Shown here: positions 55,567-64,000 of the stretch, piece by piece
How positions within the stretch are numbered: the stretch's first letter is position 1
Layout: each line of letters begins with the position of its first letter
From: Dyadobacter chenwenxiniae
GTDB taxonomy: Bacteria > Bacteroidota > Bacteroidia > Cytophagales > Spirosomataceae
Direction: 5' to 3'
NCBI RefSeq assembly: GCF_022869785.1
Contig: NZ_CP094997.1
Coordinates: forward strand, 3,906,001-3,970,000
Length of the DNA stretch: 64,000 nt
Notes under the pieces: model-generated
Seen by the model: the letters and a program-made list of their open reading frames with translations, nothing else
Database searches by the model: none
Told to the model about the DNA's origin: nothing
Position numbers and translations under genes: made by a program

Positions 55567-58539
55567 CTACTGCCCGCCATACATATTGAACGCCGCCAAG
55601 TGCTTCTGGAAGATGGCTTCGTACTTTTTGGCTATGGCTTCTTGTTTGGCTTCACGGCATTCCTGGACGATGATCTGCATAATATAGAGATAAACGTTGG
55701 TGTCGCGACGTTTGGTGGTGCCGTTGTCTTTGGCCCACGTTAACACCTCGTCGGCACGGGTTGCCATTGTTTCTGCTATTTCCAACGCCTTCTTAGTTTC
55801 TCCTAAGTCGAACAATGGTCCGATGAAGTTTGCCGAGAACTGGTCGTATGGGATGCTCTTGTCCGGCATCGTAGCCAATGATCTTTCAATTGCTTTCTTG
55901 GCTTCATCTTTTCTGCCGTCTGCAATCAGCTGGCCTGTAAGACGAAGGAATGCGATCCGTGCCGTGGCAACCGGTGAGCCCAAATAAGTGTTATCGTAGT
56001 AAGTCTTCGGATTATCAAGCTCGCGCCAGAACATCTTGTTCATCAGGTTATTATACATTACATCTGTATTTACATAACCGTCGCTCGCACCCGGCACTTT
56101 CACAGGAAGCAGGCGGTAGGCATATCCTTCCAGCTGCATGTACTCTTTCAAGTTCAGATAACTGGATCCACCCAATGTTGAAGAGAAGTAAATCGGTCTG
56201 ACCCAGTCATTTGTGGCAATGATATCGAGCATGATCAGGTCGGATTTGTACAAATCGCCTTTGCCGATCGTCCAGCTGATCGAATCACTTACAAACGGGA
56301 CCAGATCGCTTTTGATAATGTTCATTTTCTTAATCGCTTCCGCATTAACAGGAAGGAAAAGAACGGAAGACGGCAAAATTGAAGTCATATCACCACTGGT
56401 CAGCGGCACTTGAATGGCTTTGTTTTCTTGTTTTACCAATCCCAGATATTCTTTCAAATTGATACCGCCTTTTACACTAGGAATTTCGTAAAAAGGCACA
56501 ATATCATTTTTACCGAAAGCATAATTATTTTTATCCAAAGATATCGGAAGCGCTTCTGATAAGTAAGTCTTGCGCTTCATCTGATCGATATACCAGTCGG
56601 TTCCCAGCAAACTGAGGTTACACACGCGAACGTCCGTACGGAAACCCTCCACTTCCTGGACATACCATAAGGGGAATGTATCGTTATCCCCGCCTGTAAA
56701 CAGGATTGCATTGGGCGCACAAGAATTCAGAAGATTTTTGGCAAAATCAACGGAGTGAAACCTGTTGTCACGGTTGTGATTATCCCAGCCTTTTACTCCC
56801 ATTATCAATGGCACCACCAGGCAAACTGCCGTGGCTGCTCCTGCCCTTGTGGTGGCGCTCTTCACAAATTTCCCTAGTGCATCAGCTACGGAAATCACAC
56901 CAAAACCAATCCAGATACAGAAAATGTAAAAAGACCCCACGTAAATGTAATCACGCTCACGGGGCTCTGTCGGGGGCGAGTTCAGGTAGACAACGAGTGC
57001 TACGCCTGTTAAGACAAACAATAATCCCAAGACAAGCAGATCCCGTTTTTGTCTGAAATAAACGATCACAACGCCAAGTAACCCAAGAATAAATGGCAGC
57101 ATGAAATAGTTGTCGTGCGCTTTGTTATTGGCTATTGGTGCAGGGTATGTCTTACCTGCATCCCACGGAAGCATGTTTCCGGCCCCTTCTTCGTCGCTTT
57201 CACGCCCTACAAAGTTCCAGAGGAAATAACGCCAGTACATGTGCCCGATCTGGTAAGAGAACATAAAAGAAAGGTTAGCACCCATCGTCGGTTTCTGGCC
57301 TTCTGCAAGGCCGGTCATTTGCTGGTACAATTGCGGGTGACCCGACTGCGTGCTATACATACGGGGCAACAGCATACTGCTTCCGGGCTCGTACTCATAC
57401 TCAGGACGATAGTCGTAAATCGCGTATTTCCCATCCTGCTTGCGATACATGGGCGCACCGCGTTTCTGGCTAACCGGACGCGAAACAAATGAAGGGCCGT
57501 ATAGCAATGGACGGCTGCCATATTGCTCTCTTTTCAGATAAGAAACGAAGCTCAGAACGTCATTAGGGTTGTTCTCATTGATCGGCGGATTGTATTCAGC
57601 GCGTACAAGCACCATCAGATAACTTGCATAACCTATTAAAACAAAAGCCAGCGAAAGAAGACTTGTGTTAAGCAGGACATTGCCTTTTTTGTGAGAGTAA
57701 CGAATCCCCCAGATGATGGCACCAATGAAAATAATAATGAAGAATATAACACCCGATTTGTAAGGAAGCCCGAGTGAGTTAACGAAGAATATCTCGAATT
57801 TTCCGGCCACGCTCGGCAAGCCTGGAATGATTCCTGAGTTGATAATGGCAAGGACCACAAGCCCGCCTGCGAACGCAAGGATGCCTCCGAAAACGCTAAC
57901 CTTTGGAAATTTTTTGAAATAATAAACAAGGGCCAGCGCCGGAATAGTTACCAAATTCAGCAAATGGACACCAATTGAAAGTCCAACCAGGTAAGCGATA
58001 AAGATCAGCCAACGGTTCTCAGCAGCCGGATCGTCGACGCGTTCCCACTTGAAAACCGCCCAGATTACAATCGCTGTGAAGAATGACGACATCCCGTAAA
58101 CCTCTGCTTCAACGGCTGAAAACCAGAATGAATCGGACCAGGTATAAGCAAGCGAGCCCACGATCCCAGCGCCCATTAACAAAATGATGTCGCCTGAAGT
58201 AAGATCTGCGTCGGATTTAGCGATCAGTTTACGCGCAAGCAATGTAATGGTCCAGAACAGAAAAAGGATTGTGAAAGCACTGCTCAGCACAGAAACCATG
58301 TTGATCCAATAAGCAACATTGCTGAGGTCACCGAATGCAAGAAGGGAAAAAATGCGGCCTATTAACAGGAAAAAAGGTGCTCCCGGAGGGTGTGGCACCT
58401 GTAATTTGAAAGCACAAGCAATGAATTCTCCGCAATCCCAAAAACTGGCAGTTCGTTCAACTGTGAGCGTATATGTGATTAATGCAATTGCGAAAACAAT
58501 CCAACCCGTAAGGTTGTTGGAACGGTTGAAACGGGTCAT
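55567..58539 (-). CDS. DUF2723 / glycosyltransferase family 117-type membrane protein
   Basis: A 990-residue protein. The N-terminal ~550 residues hold about eleven membrane helices with the DUF2723 signature YTLTVERTASFWDCGEFIAC near the start and HPPGAPFFLLIGRIFSL, placing it in the GT-C-like superfamily of lipid-linked sugar transferases. The C-terminal half is soluble and outside the membrane, with a helical, TPR-like tail (DEAKKAIERSLATMPDK...). DUF2723 proteins are common in Bacteroidota, and some databases name them GT117; acceptor and donor are unknown. The gene is single, with 156 bases before it and a terminator after it. Confidence 0.9.
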   Translation of the reverse strand: MTRFNRSNNLTGWIVFAIALITYTLTVERTASFWDCGEFIACAFKLQVPHPPGAPFFLLIGRIFSLLAFGDLSNVAYWINMVSVLSSAFTILFLFWTITLLARKLIAKSDADLTSGDIILLMGAGIVGSLAYTWSDSFWFSAVEAEVYGMSSFFTAIVIWAVFKWERVDDPAAENRWLIFIAYLVGLSIGVHLLNLVTIPALALVYYFKKFPKVSVFGGILAFAGGLVVLAIINSGIIPGLPSVAGKFEIFFVNSLGLPYKSGVIFFIIIFIGAIIWGIRYSHKKGNVLLNTSLLSLAFVLIGYASYLMVLVRAEYNPPINENNPNDVLSFVSYLKREQYGSRPLLYGPSFVSRPVSQKRGAPMYRKQDGKYAIYDYRPEYEYEPGSSMLLPRMYSTQSGHPQLYQQMTGLAEGQKPTMGANLSFMFSYQIGHMYWRYFLWNFVGRESDEEGAGNMLPWDAGKTYPAPIANNKAHDNYFMLPFILGLLGVVIVYFRQKRDLLVLGLLFVLTGVALVVYLNSPPTEPRERDYIYVGSFYIFCIWIGFGVISVADALGKFVKSATTRAGAATAVCLVVPLIMGVKGWDNHNRDNRFHSVDFAKNLLNSCAPNAILFTGGDNDTFPLWYVQEVEGFRTDVRVCNLSLLGTDWYIDQMKRKTYLSEALPISLDKNNYAFGKNDIVPFYEIPSVKGGINLKEYLGLVKQENKAIQVPLTSGDMTSILPSSVLFLPVNAEAIKKMNIIKSDLVPFVSDSISWTIGKGDLYKSDLIMLDIIATNDWVRPIYFSSTLGGSSYLNLKEYMQLEGYAYRLLPVKVPGASDGYVNTDVMYNNLMNKMFWRELDNPKTYYDNTYLGSPVATARIAFLRLTGQLIADGRKDEAKKAIERSLATMPDKSIPYDQFSANFIGPLFDLGETKKALEIAETMATRADEVLTWAKDNGTTKRRDTNVYLYIMQIIVQECREAKQEAIAKKYEAIFQKHLAAFNMYGGQ

Positions 58540-58665
58540 TTGACAGACGGTAAATTTAAAAATGTTATAGGCAAAATGCGCAGAGACGGTGACCCGCTAT
58601 GAGCAGTTTTATCAACGATCGGCCAAAATTAGCAAAATTACCTCAACAGCAAGATTTTCCGTCTC

Positions 58666-58696
58666 TTAAAAAGTGTTAAAGACCCGAAAACACTTT
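58666..58696 (-). terminator. Possible terminator at the end of the ABC permease gene
   Basis: An 8-bp stem (58670-58677 with 58689-58696) overlaps the stop codon region of the permease and is followed on the minus strand by CTTTTTAA. It is short, so the call is moderate. Confidence 0.4.
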
Positions 58697-60021
58697 CACT
58701 TGTAAAAGATCCATTTAGCCAGCTCTTTGTAACTTACTTTTTTGCCGTACATCAGAATCCCAACGCGGTAAATCCTGGCAGCAAGCCATGTTGTGCCCAT
58801 AAAGCCGAGCACGAGCAGCACCATGGAAAGTGCTATCTCCCACGCCGGCACACCAAACGGAATCCGCACCATCATAATGATCGGGGATGTGAAAGGAATA
58901 ATGGAAGTCCAGAAGGCCAGTGTTCCGTCGGGGTCGCGGAGGACGAACTGGGCAAAAACAAAAGAGAAAATGATTGGTAATGTGATGGGCAGCATAAATT
59001 GCTGGGTGTCGGCATCATTGTCTACCGCCGCGCCAACCGCTCCGAAAAGAGCGCTGTAAAGGAGGTAACCTCCTAAATAATAGAATAAAAAACAGCCCAG
59101 GATCAGCGGGAGATTAAGACTGCTGACGGCACCCAAAACCTCGGCGACAGGGTTTTCAACATTTCCCCCCGGCATCCCCGAAGACGGCATTCCGTTCTGC
59201 ATTTTTTGCATTTCCTGCGCAACCTCAGGAGACTGCTGGGACATTTTATCGCTTAAAATAGCCGAGGCTGCGCTTGTTAATGCAGTGGTCAGCAAAATCC
59301 AGAGTACAAATTGTGTCAGCCCAACCAATGCTACGCCAATAATTTTGCCTAACATTAATTGAAATGGTTTCACAGAAGAAATGATCACTTCAACGATCCG
59401 ACTCGTTTTTTCCTCGGTTATGCCGCGCATCACTTGTGTGCCATAAATGAAAACCGACATATAAATCAGAAAAGCGCAAATGCCTCCGATCACGGTTGCC
59501 GCCCCGGAACTACTGGTTTTTTCGCCTTCTTCGCTCAGACTGATCGTTTTAGAGCTTACGTTCACCCTCGAATCTTCCAGGATTTTGTGGGTTATGCCGG
59601 CTTGTCCAAGCTTAATGTCCTCAATTTCTTTTTCAATAACCTTTTCAATTTCCGATTTCAGGTCCATACTTACATTCTTAGCTGCGTAAATGCGGACGCT
59701 TTTCGGCTCCTTAATGACGTTTTCTGGAATGTATACCAATGCGTTTGCGTCACTGCCTTTAAAATTAGCTTTGGCCGAATCCAGCGAGGAAGTCAGGTAA
59801 TCAAACTTTATTGTTTCACTATCCTTAAATTCATTTTTGAACAAACCGCTTTCATCGAGCACCTGAACCGTTTTGGTGTCAACTGATCCGATCGCAACCC
59901 AAATCACTACCGCGTAAAAAGCAACGAATAGCAATGGTCCGAGCAGGGTCATGATCAGAAAAGACTTCTTTTTGACCCTTACCAGATATTCTCTTCTGAT
60001 TACCAAAAATATATTGCGCAT
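58696..60021 (-). CDS. ABC-2 type transporter permease (NatB/YhaP-like)
   Basis: A 441-residue membrane protein with one N-terminal helix (SFLIMTLLGPLLFVAFYAVVIW), a ~150-residue extracytoplasmic domain, then five C-terminal helices. The segment YGTQVMRGITEEKTSRIVEVIISSVKPFQLMLGKIIG is the ABC-2 permease signature (the EKTSRIVEV motif of Na+-export-like systems). It works with the ATPase at 60054-60968, 32 bases upstream, and probably forms a homodimeric exporter. Substrate is unknown; sodium or toxic compound export is a guess from related NatAB systems. Confidence 0.92.
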   Translation of the reverse strand: MRNIFLVIRREYLVRVKKKSFLIMTLLGPLLFVAFYAVVIWVAIGSVDTKTVQVLDESGLFKNEFKDSETIKFDYLTSSLDSAKANFKGSDANALVYIPENVIKEPKSVRIYAAKNVSMDLKSEIEKVIEKEIEDIKLGQAGITHKILEDSRVNVSSKTISLSEEGEKTSSSGAATVIGGICAFLIYMSVFIYGTQVMRGITEEKTSRIVEVIISSVKPFQLMLGKIIGVALVGLTQFVLWILLTTALTSAASAILSDKMSQQSPEVAQEMQKMQNGMPSSGMPGGNVENPVAEVLGAVSSLNLPLILGCFLFYYLGGYLLYSALFGAVGAAVDNDADTQQFMLPITLPIIFSFVFAQFVLRDPDGTLAFWTSIIPFTSPIIMMVRIPFGVPAWEIALSMVLLVLGFMGTTWLAARIYRVGILMYGKKVSYKELAKWIFYK

Positions 60022-60053
60022 TGTGGAAAGATTTAGATGTGGGATGGCTAAAA

Positions 60054-60968
60054 TTATGCTTCTGGAACCTCGTTGACGGAGCGCATGAAAATGTCGCTCA
60101 TGCTCGGAATGTTTTCTCCAAACGACCGTATCTCTACTTTTGGAAGTAAGTCCCTGAGCAAATCATTTGGACTGGCAAACTCTCCCAAATGAATATTGGC
60201 GCGCTTGTAACCATTCTCTAGCTCTTTTTCGGGGGTTAGTGTATAGGAATGTTCGAGTCCGCTCAGATCCCCTTTATATTCAACGAAATAAGTGTGCGTT
60301 TTGAACTGCTCTTTGATAAGATTTTTAGGGCCGTCGAGCACTTTTTTGGCCTTATGGATCAACGCAATGTTGTCGCAAAGTTCTTCCACCGTTTCCATTC
60401 TGTGGGTCGAAAAAATGATCGTGCTTCCTTTTTGTTTTAATTCCAAAATTTCGTCCCGGATCAGGTTTGCATTAATCGGGTCAAAACCGGAAAACGGCTC
60501 GTCGAGAATGATCAGATCGGGTTCGTGAAGCACCGTGGAAACGAACTGCACTTTTTGCTGCATTCCTTTGGACAGGTCGGAAACACTTTTATCCCACCAC
60601 GTTTTAATGTCAAATTTGATAAACCATGTTTTCAGCTTGTCCATCGCTTGTTTTTGCGATAAGCCTTTCAGCTGAGCCAGATAAAGCAACTGCTCGCCTA
60701 CTTTCATCTTTTTGTAAAGCCCGCGCTCTTCCGGTAAATACCCGATGCGTGAAATGTGACTTTGATTCAAATGCTGTCCGTCAAACAGAATCTCACCCTT
60801 GTCCGGCCCGGTGATCTGATTAATGATACGGATCAATGACGTTTTCCCGGCACCATTTGGCCCTAGCAAGCCGAAAATGCAGCCTTTTGGAATGTCGATA
60901 CTGACATCGTCTAACGCAACATGATTGGAATACTCCTTGGTAACATTCCTTACTTCTATGATATTCAT
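60054..60968 (-). CDS. ABC transporter ATP-binding protein
   Basis: A 304-residue ATPase with Walker A GLLGPNGAGKTS, the signature VSDLSKGMQQKVQF, Walker B LIILDEPFSGFDP and the switch histidine in STHRMETVE. The C-terminal ~80 residues form a DUF4162-like extension found on exporter ATPases. ATG 60968 is chosen over 61025 because the conserved N-terminus IIEVRNVTKEYSNHVALDDV begins there. It sits 32 bases ahead of the permease gene on the same strand, giving a complete two-gene exporter. Confidence 0.95.
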   Translation of the reverse strand: MNIIEVRNVTKEYSNHVALDDVSIDIPKGCIFGLLGPNGAGKTSLIRIINQITGPDKGEILFDGQHLNQSHISRIGYLPEERGLYKKMKVGEQLLYLAQLKGLSQKQAMDKLKTWFIKFDIKTWWDKSVSDLSKGMQQKVQFVSTVLHEPDLIILDEPFSGFDPINANLIRDEILELKQKGSTIIFSTHRMETVEELCDNIALIHKAKKVLDGPKNLIKEQFKTHTYFVEYKGDLSGLEHSYTLTPEKELENGYKRANIHLGEFASPNDLLRDLLPKVEIRSFGENIPSMSDIFMRSVNEVPEA

Positions 60969-61086
60969 ATTGATTGATAGAATCGTCTGTGACAAAAGCG
61001 GCATGCTTCTCAGCCAAAAATGCAAAGTAAATGGCGACCGGATTAAAGTTACGGTATGAGCGACTAAAATCGCCTGATTAGTGGTA

Positions 61087-61119
61087 AAATAAAAAAAGCG
61101 GGCGGATCACCGCTCGCTT
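61087..61119 (-). terminator. Terminator of the small membrane-protein gene
   Basis: A 9-bp stem with one G-T pair (61096-61104 with 61111-61119) is followed on the minus strand by a run of T, 28 bases after the stop of the gene at 61147. Confidence 0.8.
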
Positions 61120-61146
61120 CAATTGTTACTGTTTTTGGAAGGATAG

Positions 61147-61581
61147 TCAGATATATTTTTCCCGGATCTGAAATAAAACCCAAAACCCGATCACACCGCT
61201 AATCAGCGCACCCAGAATGCTAAGCTGGATCAGATTAGTAACCAAACCGACTAGCAGTGCGTAGTAAAGCAGGTTCCAGCCCTGGCGTTTGCGCGCGCGC
61301 AATGGTGAGAATGCGAGCACATACATAATAAGGGTGATCACGGTAAGGGCAACGCCCAGATAAAAGTTAAACCCAATCCCAACGGAAACTGCGCCTAACC
61401 CCAATGCTGCACCACCAATTCCCAATGCTGTAAGCAGACCTAAGATCCCGATAATGGACAACACAAGCATAAAATAAGGCCCGTATTGAACCAAAAATTC
61501 TTTAACTGATTCTGAAAACGGTGGAAATTTTTGTAAAAAAATGGGTTCTAATTCCTTTTCCAAAGGTAAGTTTGCTTGCAT
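61147..61581 (-). CDS. Small conserved membrane protein, unknown function
   Basis: A 144-residue protein with an acidic-amphipathic N-terminus (LPLEKELEPIFLQKFPPFSESVKEFLVQYG) and about four membrane helices rich in glycine and leucine, ending FWVLFQIREKYI. I do not recognise a named family with confidence. Its N-terminal pattern LPLEKELEPIF looks like one kept across Bacteroidota homologues, but that is from memory and unproven here. It is a single gene with its own terminator. Confidence 0.75.
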   Translation of the reverse strand: MQANLPLEKELEPIFLQKFPPFSESVKEFLVQYGPYFMLVLSIIGILGLLTALGIGGAALGLGAVSVGIGFNFYLGVALTVITLIMYVLAFSPLRARKRQGWNLLYYALLVGLVTNLIQLSILGALISGVIGFWVLFQIREKYI

Positions 61582-61712
61582 AATGAGGGACGTTTAGCTG
61601 AATATCAATTAATTAATCACTAAAACTAGAAAGAAAACTTTACAAACCTTCTAACCTATTTCGCAACCGTTTCGACAGTTTATTAATCGGTTCCTGGCAT
61701 TTTGGTGGCATG

Positions 61713-62117
61713 TTAGTCTTCCGGATATGGTACAAAAACGAAGCCGGAAAAATCACCGATCAGCGCAAAAAGACAGCAAAATTCATCGGCATTTTTATAG
61801 TTCTCGGTAAACATTAAAACGGACTCCTCACCAATCAGTTTCCTGTCCACAAACTCCTGCATAAAACTCGCGCGATATGCATAGTTGTTTGTCAGCTCTG
61901 TTCTATCGATCAGTAATGCGCCTAATTCCAGCTCGCTATTGGTTACTATAAAAATCGGATTGTCGGAAAAACCACGTTTGCGGATCTGGTAAGACGCTTC
62001 TTTAAGCTGATCTGCCACTTTGATAAAATCTTGAGATATATAACCCATCAGTTTCTGGTTCAACTCGGGCGAGTTGGCGTCATCCATCAGGGTATTTTCG
62101 TTACTATTATTGATCAT
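61713..62117 (-). CDS. Conserved small cytoplasmic protein near alanine dehydrogenase
   Basis: A 134-residue soluble protein with no signal peptide, no helix in the membrane, and no recognised domain. The middle part QDFIKVADQLKEASYQIRKRGFSDNPIFIV and the end CCLFALIGDFSGFVFVPYPED look compact and conserved-like. The start could be Met1 (62117) or Met11 (62087). It follows ald by 135 bases containing an inverted repeat, so cotranscription is uncertain. Its double cysteine near the C-terminus (EFCCLF) is notable. Confidence 0.7.
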   Translation of the reverse strand: MINNSNENTLMDDANSPELNQKLMGYISQDFIKVADQLKEASYQIRKRGFSDNPIFIVTNSELELGALLIDRTELTNNYAYRASFMQEFVDRKLIGEESVLMFTENYKNADEFCCLFALIGDFSGFVFVPYPED

Positions 62118-62126
62118 GATATTTAG

Positions 62127-62248
62127 GCTGTCGGCATTCGGCGATCGGCCGTCTGCGTTCAGCGTTAATTATGCCCATAAAGGGCGGATGTGATTAAAAA
62201 TATTTAAGTAAAACCAAAGCCGACAGCTGAATGCCGAAAGCCGACAGC
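62127..62248. repeat. Inverted repeat between ald and the conserved small gene
   Basis: The 16-base arm at 62127-62142 is the reverse complement of 62233-62248 with one mismatch (GCTGTCGGCATTCGGC/GCCGAAAGCCGACAGC). A further partial copy lies at 62219-62237. The arms are 90 bases apart, so a hairpin is possible but not typical of a terminator. It resembles dispersed palindromic repeats. Confidence 0.6.
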
Positions 62249-62252
62249 ACCT

Positions 62253-63479
62253 TTACATCCTCGCAGCCAGCAACAATGTCAAATCCTTGTACCGCATGTT
62301 AAAACTACGTGCGATATGCGAGTTCGTCAATGTTCCTTTATGACAATACACTCCTTTCATAAACCAACGATTGGCATAAATCATTTCTTCGATGCCGCCA
62401 ATTGTGCCTGTTTGCAATAAAAACGGTAAAAATACATTGCTAAGCGCTGTGCTGGCCGTATGCGCCACGCGCGAGGGAATGTTGGGCACGCAATAATGGA
62501 TGACATCATTATACTTGAATGTTGGATGCTTATGCGTGGTCATGCGGGAAGTTTCGAACGAACCGCCCTGGTCAATGCTGACGTCGATAATGACGGAGCC
62601 GGGCTTCATTTGGGAAACCATTTCTTTGGTTACGACCAGCGGACTGATGCCGTTTTCGGCACGCATGGTGCCTATGACGACGTCGGCCCTGGCAATCGCC
62701 TCCGCCAATGTGTCCGAATCAATGATGGAAGTGTAAAGATTCTGGCCTATCGCGTATTTTAATCGTTGCAACCTGTATATATGCTTGTCAAAAACCTTAA
62801 TGTCCGCCCCAACGCTGATGGCTGCACGCGTGGCGTATTCTGCAACTGTCCCGGCTCCCAAAATTACAATTTTGGTTGGCGGAACGCCTGTTATGCCGCC
62901 CAGAATGATGCCTCTCCCACCATTGGGCGTTGACAAATATTCCGCAGCGATCAGCAACACCGTGCTTCCCGCAATTTCGCCCATTGCGCGAATAATGGGT
63001 TTTCCTCCCACTTTATCCTCAATGAGCTCATATCCTATGCCGGTGATTTTCAGCTCATTCAATCTTTCAAAATATTTCTTCTCAAGTGTTGGCAAATTCA
63101 TGGCAGAGATCAACGTCGTCCCGGCCTTGATATAGCGGAATTCTTCCTCTACCAAAGGCTCTACTTTCAGGATCACATTGGCCTGATACACTTCTTTTGC
63201 GCTTTGCACAATCACCGCACCGGCCTCGCTATACTCATGGTCTGAGAGGTTCCCGCCCTTCCCTGCATCTTTTTCAACCCAAACTTCATGTCCGTTCCGA
63301 ACGAGGATTTTGACTGCGTCGGGCGTGAGCGCGATCCGGTTTTCCTGTAACGAAACCTCACGGGGCAGGCCAATATGCAACGAATTATGATCCTTCCGGA
63401 CTGCCATCAGGGATTCCTGCGGATACAACGCCGACTGCTTGGCTAGCTCTTCGAAACCGGTAATCTGAGGTTGTGCCAT
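62253..63479 (-). CDS. ald: Alanine dehydrogenase
   Basis: Interconverts L-alanine and pyruvate plus ammonia with NAD+. The 408-residue protein has the N-terminal catalytic-domain motif IGLPREVSLQENRIALTPDAV, then GGLNEAG-like SEAGAVIV, the NAD-binding GVPPTKIVILGAGTVAEYATRAAISVGADI with the glycine pattern, VIIDVSIDQGGSFETSRMTTH and the C-terminal VPNIPSRVAHTASTALSN. ATG 63479 is chosen over a TTG at 63488. It lies ~40 bases after tsaE on the same strand and is probably cotranscribed. Confidence 0.94.
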   Translation of the reverse strand: MAQPQITGFEELAKQSALYPQESLMAVRKDHNSLHIGLPREVSLQENRIALTPDAVKILVRNGHEVWVEKDAGKGGNLSDHEYSEAGAVIVQSAKEVYQANVILKVEPLVEEEFRYIKAGTTLISAMNLPTLEKKYFERLNELKITGIGYELIEDKVGGKPIIRAMGEIAGSTVLLIAAEYLSTPNGGRGIILGGITGVPPTKIVILGAGTVAEYATRAAISVGADIKVFDKHIYRLQRLKYAIGQNLYTSIIDSDTLAEAIARADVVIGTMRAENGISPLVVTKEMVSQMKPGSVIIDVSIDQGGSFETSRMTTHKHPTFKYNDVIHYCVPNIPSRVAHTASTALSNVFLPFLLQTGTIGGIEEMIYANRWFMKGVYCHKGTLTNSHIARSFNMRYKDLTLLLAARM

Positions 63480-63519
63480 TAATAGCAAAAAATGAAAGTG
63501 AACAAATTGATTATGACCT

Positions 63520-63930
63520 CTATACCCTCTTTACTGCCAACATTCTCATGCCATTTTCATCCGCTTCCAAATGGATCAGCAGATAGTTCAATGGCCACAA
63601 GAATTCAATTTTCCCCGGCCACTCGACAAAGCAAAAATGCCCGGAATCAAAATATTCCTCCACGCCCATATCGAGTGCTTCGGTTTCGTCTTTGATCCTG
63701 TAAAAATCAAAATGATAGACCAATTTATCACCGGCATCATACTCATTGACCAGTGAAAATGTGGGGCTTTGAACGTGTGAGCGAACGCCCAGCTGCTTGC
63801 AGAGCGCTTTGATGAGAGTTGTTTTGCCGGCACCCATATGGCCTTCAAATAGCCATACTGGAATGTCTTTGCCCATATGCAGCAGATCCGCAGAGACTGT
63901 TTCCAGTTCCTCTAACTCATTAAAACGCAT
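63520..63930 (-). CDS. tsaE: tRNA N6-threonylcarbamoyladenosine biosynthesis ATPase TsaE
   Basis: The ATPase of the complex (with TsaB and TsaD) that installs t6A37 in tRNA. The protein has Walker A FEGHMGAGKTTLIKAL, SPTFSLVNEYDAGD, HFDFYRIKDETEALDMGVEEYF and the late CFVEWPGKIEFLWP motif. ATG 63930 (136 residues) is chosen because the usual N-terminus starts about here, with GGAGAG ahead of it; ATG 63951 gives 143 residues and is possible. It heads the run with ald. The window ends 70 bases upstream, so its promoter may be cut off. Confidence 0.93.
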   Translation of the reverse strand: MRFNELEELETVSADLLHMGKDIPVWLFEGHMGAGKTTLIKALCKQLGVRSHVQSPTFSLVNEYDAGDKLVYHFDFYRIKDETEALDMGVEEYFDSGHFCFVEWPGKIEFLWPLNYLLIHLEADENGMRMLAVKRV

Positions 63931-64000
63931 GACAGCAGACTCTCCAAACATGTTACAAAAATACACATTTTGGAAAAACTCATGACATTAAATGATCGAC

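Overview
The window is chromosomal DNA of a Bacteroidota bacterium. The best guess is order Cytophagales, family Spirosomaceae, possibly Dyadobacter-like; this is inferred from gene content and moderate GC, not from a search. Supporting evidence: two SusC/SusD outer-membrane import pairs, a C-terminal T9SS-type sorting domain, a MurF-Alr fusion, FG-GAP/ASPIC (CRTAC1-like) proteins, a PVC-type heme-binding protein, DUF2723 and DUF4105 proteins, and candidate -7 elements resembling the Bacteroidota form TAnnTTTG. No tRNA, rRNA, CRISPR array, transposase or phage gene was recognised.

Layout. Positions 1-7.2 kb hold mostly housekeeping and small-enzyme genes: a DUF2911 protein cut by the window edge; a minus-strand OsmC-thyA-TRIC-channel cluster; a plus-strand run of pterin dehydratase, rsmI, DUF4105, inositol monophosphatase, a YfiT-type transferase and a 51-residue FeoB-associated-like Cys-rich membrane peptide. 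Positions 7.2-21.9 kb carry acs, a THUMP-like methyltransferase, an ArsC/Spx-like protein with a dicarboxylate symporter, a universal stress protein-CorA-MurF/Alr run, ppk1 and gyrB.

Positions 21.9-49.5 kb are a long minus-strand accessory block. In transcription order it contains SusC2-SusD2-CRTAC1-like lipoprotein, then the paralogous SusC1-SusD1-CRTAC1-like protein followed by a vanadium haloperoxidase/PAP2 protein, then a small beta-barrel, a ThuA protein, a 1057-residue SGNH/beta-propeller/HEAT/cytochrome c protein, a GH42-like secreted glycosidase with a frameshift, and a multi-spanning membrane protein. The pattern suggests envelope nutrient capture and processing, but no substrate can be read from sequence. 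Two genes here look damaged or recoded: the glycosidase has a one-base frameshift in a 4-G run, and SusC2 has ATG followed directly by TAA where a signal peptide should start.

Positions 49.9-64 kb return to core functions: DUF1761, queG, grpE-dnaJ, a secreted EEP-family phosphatase/nuclease, a small AT-rich stretch with two overlapping unknown ORFs, DUF2723, an ABC-2 exporter pair, small conserved proteins, alanine dehydrogenase and tsaE. Several intergenic gaps hold short palindromic or mosaic repeats (957-1228, 6400-6485, 7222-7399, 50341-50380, 62127-62248) that look like dispersed non-coding repeats.
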